DNA of 6,287 nt from Candidatus Sericytochromatia bacterium (GTDB taxonomy: Bacteria; Cyanobacteriota; Sericytochromatia; JACMPN01), in NCBI GenBank assembly GCA_014377495.1, contig JACMPN010000601.1:1-6287 (forward strand), given 5' to 3'. Below are positions 5,239 through 6,287 of the stretch, piece by piece. Each line of letters begins with the position of its first letter. Position 1 is the stretch's first letter. A program made the translations under genes and the position numbers. The notes beneath the pieces were generated by a model. It ran no database searches. It worked only from the letters and a program-made list of their open reading frames with translations, and was not told the DNA's origin.

Positions 5239-5964
5239 GTGGCTGTATTGAAAGAAACCAAGATTCTGGTCGTGGACGATGAGCCCTCGATCACCAAGAG
5301 CATTCAATATAGCCTCGAGAAAGAGGGCTACAACGTCATTGTGGCCCATACCGGTCCCGACGGCGTGGAGATGGCCAAGCAGCACAAGCCCAATCTGGTC
5401 ATCCTCGACGTGATGTTGCCGGATTTGGACGGTTACGAGGTCTGCCGGATGATCCGGGCCGAGATGCCCGTGCCGATCATCATGCTCACCGCCAAAGGCG
5501 AAGAGATCGATAAGGTCGTCGGGCTGGAGATCGGGGCCGACGAGTACGTCACCAAGCCTTTCAGCCTGCGGGAGCTGCAGGCCCGGGTCAAAGCCCTCCT
5601 CCGCCTGGTCGCCCGCCATCACGCCTCCAAGCCGGCCGAGCCCGAGCGCATCGAGATGGGCGATCTGATCATCGACATCGCCCGCCACGAAGTGACCCTG
5701 GGCGGCAAGGCGCTGACATTGACTCTCAAGGAGTTCGAGCTCCTCAAGCTGCTGGCCCTCAATGCCAACAAGGTGCTCTCCCGTGAGTACCTGATCGAGC
5801 AGGTCTGGGGTTACGACTTCGCCGGCGAGGGCCGGACGGTCGACGTGCACATCCACTGGCTGCGTGAAAAAATCGAACGTGACCCGAACCACCCGTGCCG
5901 GATCCAAACTGTGCGTGGCGTGGGCTACCGTTTCGAGCGGCGGCTGCGTGCCGGCGAGACCTAA
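5239..5964 (+). CDS. OmpR/PhoB-family response regulator
   Basis: Two-domain transcription regulator of a two-component system, cytosolic. The receiver domain (about 7-120) has the acidic pair Asp13-Asp14, phosphoacceptor Asp57 in ILDVMLPDLDG, Thr84 in MLTAKGE, and Lys106 in YVTKPF, so it should be phosphorylatable. A winged-helix DNA-binding domain follows (about 137-234), with LTLKEFELLKLL, the recognition region RTVDVHIHWLREKIE and the terminal wing TVRGVGYRFE. With the GTG start at 5239 the protein is 241 residues, normal for the family; GGTGGGA lies 8 nt before it. An ATG at 5140 would add 33 residues unlike any receiver N-terminus, so I reject it; GTG 5218 and TTG 5248 are other options. 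The next gene begins 50 bp later and is probably the partner kinase. The regulon cannot be named: PhoB, PhoP, RpaB-like and other members look alike at this level. Confidence 0.94.
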   Translation: MAVLKETKILVVDDEPSITKSIQYSLEKEGYNVIVAHTGPDGVEMAKQHKPNLVILDVMLPDLDGYEVCRMIRAEMPVPIIMLTAKGEEIDKVVGLEIGADEYVTKPFSLRELQARVKALLRLVARHHASKPAEPERIEMGDLIIDIARHEVTLGGKALTLTLKEFELLKLLALNANKVLSREYLIEQVWGYDFAGEGRTVDVHIHWLREKIERDPNHPCRIQTVRGVGYRFERRLRAGET

Positions 5965-5974
5965 AGGTCGCTCC

Positions 5975-6018
5975 ATGCGATGCTGCCCGGTGAGTGCCGT
6001 TTCATGACGCGCCGATGA
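5975..6018 (+). other. Two coupled mini-ORFs between regulator and kinase
   Basis: After the regulator stop (5962-5964), AAAGG is followed 7 nt later by an ATG at 5975 opening a 10-codon frame (MRCCPVSAVS) that stops at TGA 6005-6007. This stop overlaps, as ATGA, an ATG at 6004 that opens a 4-codon frame (MTRR) stopping at TGA 6016-6018. That stop in turn overlaps, as ATGA, the start of the next gene at 6015. GGTGA at 5989-5993 could serve the second frame. The arrangement may couple kinase translation to the regulator by re-initiation. Expression is unproven and chance is possible. Confidence 0.3.
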
Positions 6019-6287
6019 CCGTCACGAGTAGCTATCGCGGGCTCGTCGCCCAGGCCATTGGCGGCAATGCCGTCCTGTTGGCCCTCGTCGGCGTGGGCAG
6101 TTGGTTGGCCCCGAGCTGGGGACCGCCGGCCGTCATCGGCCCTGTGGCAGCGGTCGCCGTGTACAACGGCCTGATGGCGTGGCGCATCCAGCGGTCTTTG
6201 GCATTTCTCGGCCGGTTGGCCCGTTCCTTGGCCGACCCCCTGGACTACAACCTCCCGTCGGTGACGTCGGATCTGCCCCGGGAGGTC
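6015..6287 (+). CDS. Probable sensor histidine kinase, N-terminal part (runs off the right edge)
   Basis: Ninety-one codons are open to the window edge. The product has a short polar N-terminus and two hydrophobic helices at about 11-32 and 38-57, separated only by a few residues (PSWGPP). An amphipathic charged segment follows (RIQRSLAFLGRLARSLADPL) and resembles a HAMP-like or coiled linker. This is the layout of a sensor kinase with almost no periplasmic domain, sensing within the membrane or through cytoplasmic domains. No catalytic motif (H box, N, G boxes) is in the window, so the call rests on position 50 bp after an OmpR-type regulator plus topology. The ATG at 6015 has no good ribosome site of its own. 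A GTG at 5994 in the same frame is an alternative start, and an in-frame TGA at 5991-5993 rules out anything longer. Confidence 0.65.
   Translation, partial: MTVTSSYRGLVAQAIGGNAVLLALVGVGSWLAPSWGPPAVIGPVAAVAVYNGLMAWRIQRSLAFLGRLARSLADPLDYNLPSVTSDLPREV

Noticed and set aside
5113..5976. 287-codon minus-strand open frame covering the response regulator
   Set aside because: Mirror of the regulator codons, giving an Asp/His/Leu/Gly-rich chain; the plus-strand protein has every receiver and winged-helix motif.

Overview
The window is GC-rich and holds ordinary chromosomal genes packed with short gaps. It encodes a lipoprotein with a Lys-type lipobox signal, a protein that looks like an outer-membrane beta-barrel, and a menaquinone/ubiquinone C-methyltransferase. 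Together these suggest a diderm, respiring bacterium. I cannot place it to a phylum from sequence alone. The long-form serA and the OmpR-type regulator with a WLREKI recognition-helix region would suit many deep-branching groups, including relatives of Cyanobacteria or Chloroflexota, but that is only an impression. I see no transposase, integrase, phage gene, tRNA, rRNA or CRISPR array.

Layout. Positions 1-181 (minus) are the N-terminus of a lipoprotein that runs off the left edge. Positions 182-579 are a divergent non-coding region with a possible serA promoter. serA (580-2169, plus) encodes D-3-phosphoglycerate dehydrogenase, the entry to serine biosynthesis. A gap follows with a 20-bp-stem hairpin capped by a GCAA tetraloop, a 10-bp tandem duplication and an extended -10 promoter. 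Next comes ubiE/menG (2345-3076, plus), whose stop overlaps the start of an unidentified outer-membrane beta-barrel gene (3073-4290, plus) by ATGA. An unidentified small membrane protein (4343-4927, minus) converges on it. A 311-bp divergent control region (4928-5238) separates that gene from an OmpR/PhoB-family response regulator (5239-5964, plus). The regulator is followed by the N-terminus of a two-helix membrane protein, most likely its sensor histidine kinase, cut by the right edge.

How the genes work together. serA and menG are housekeeping genes. The barrel gene appears translationally coupled to menG. The regulator and the truncated membrane gene look like a two-component operon. The divergent region upstream of the regulator is the richest in regulatory structure: two perfect TATAAT boxes on opposite strands face each other 25 bp apart, with a palindrome between them. 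The regulator-kinase junction contains two mini-ORFs linked by consecutive ATGA overlaps.

I found no clear new multi-gene system. The best leads are the facing promoters, the mini-ORF chain and the two unrecognised envelope proteins.
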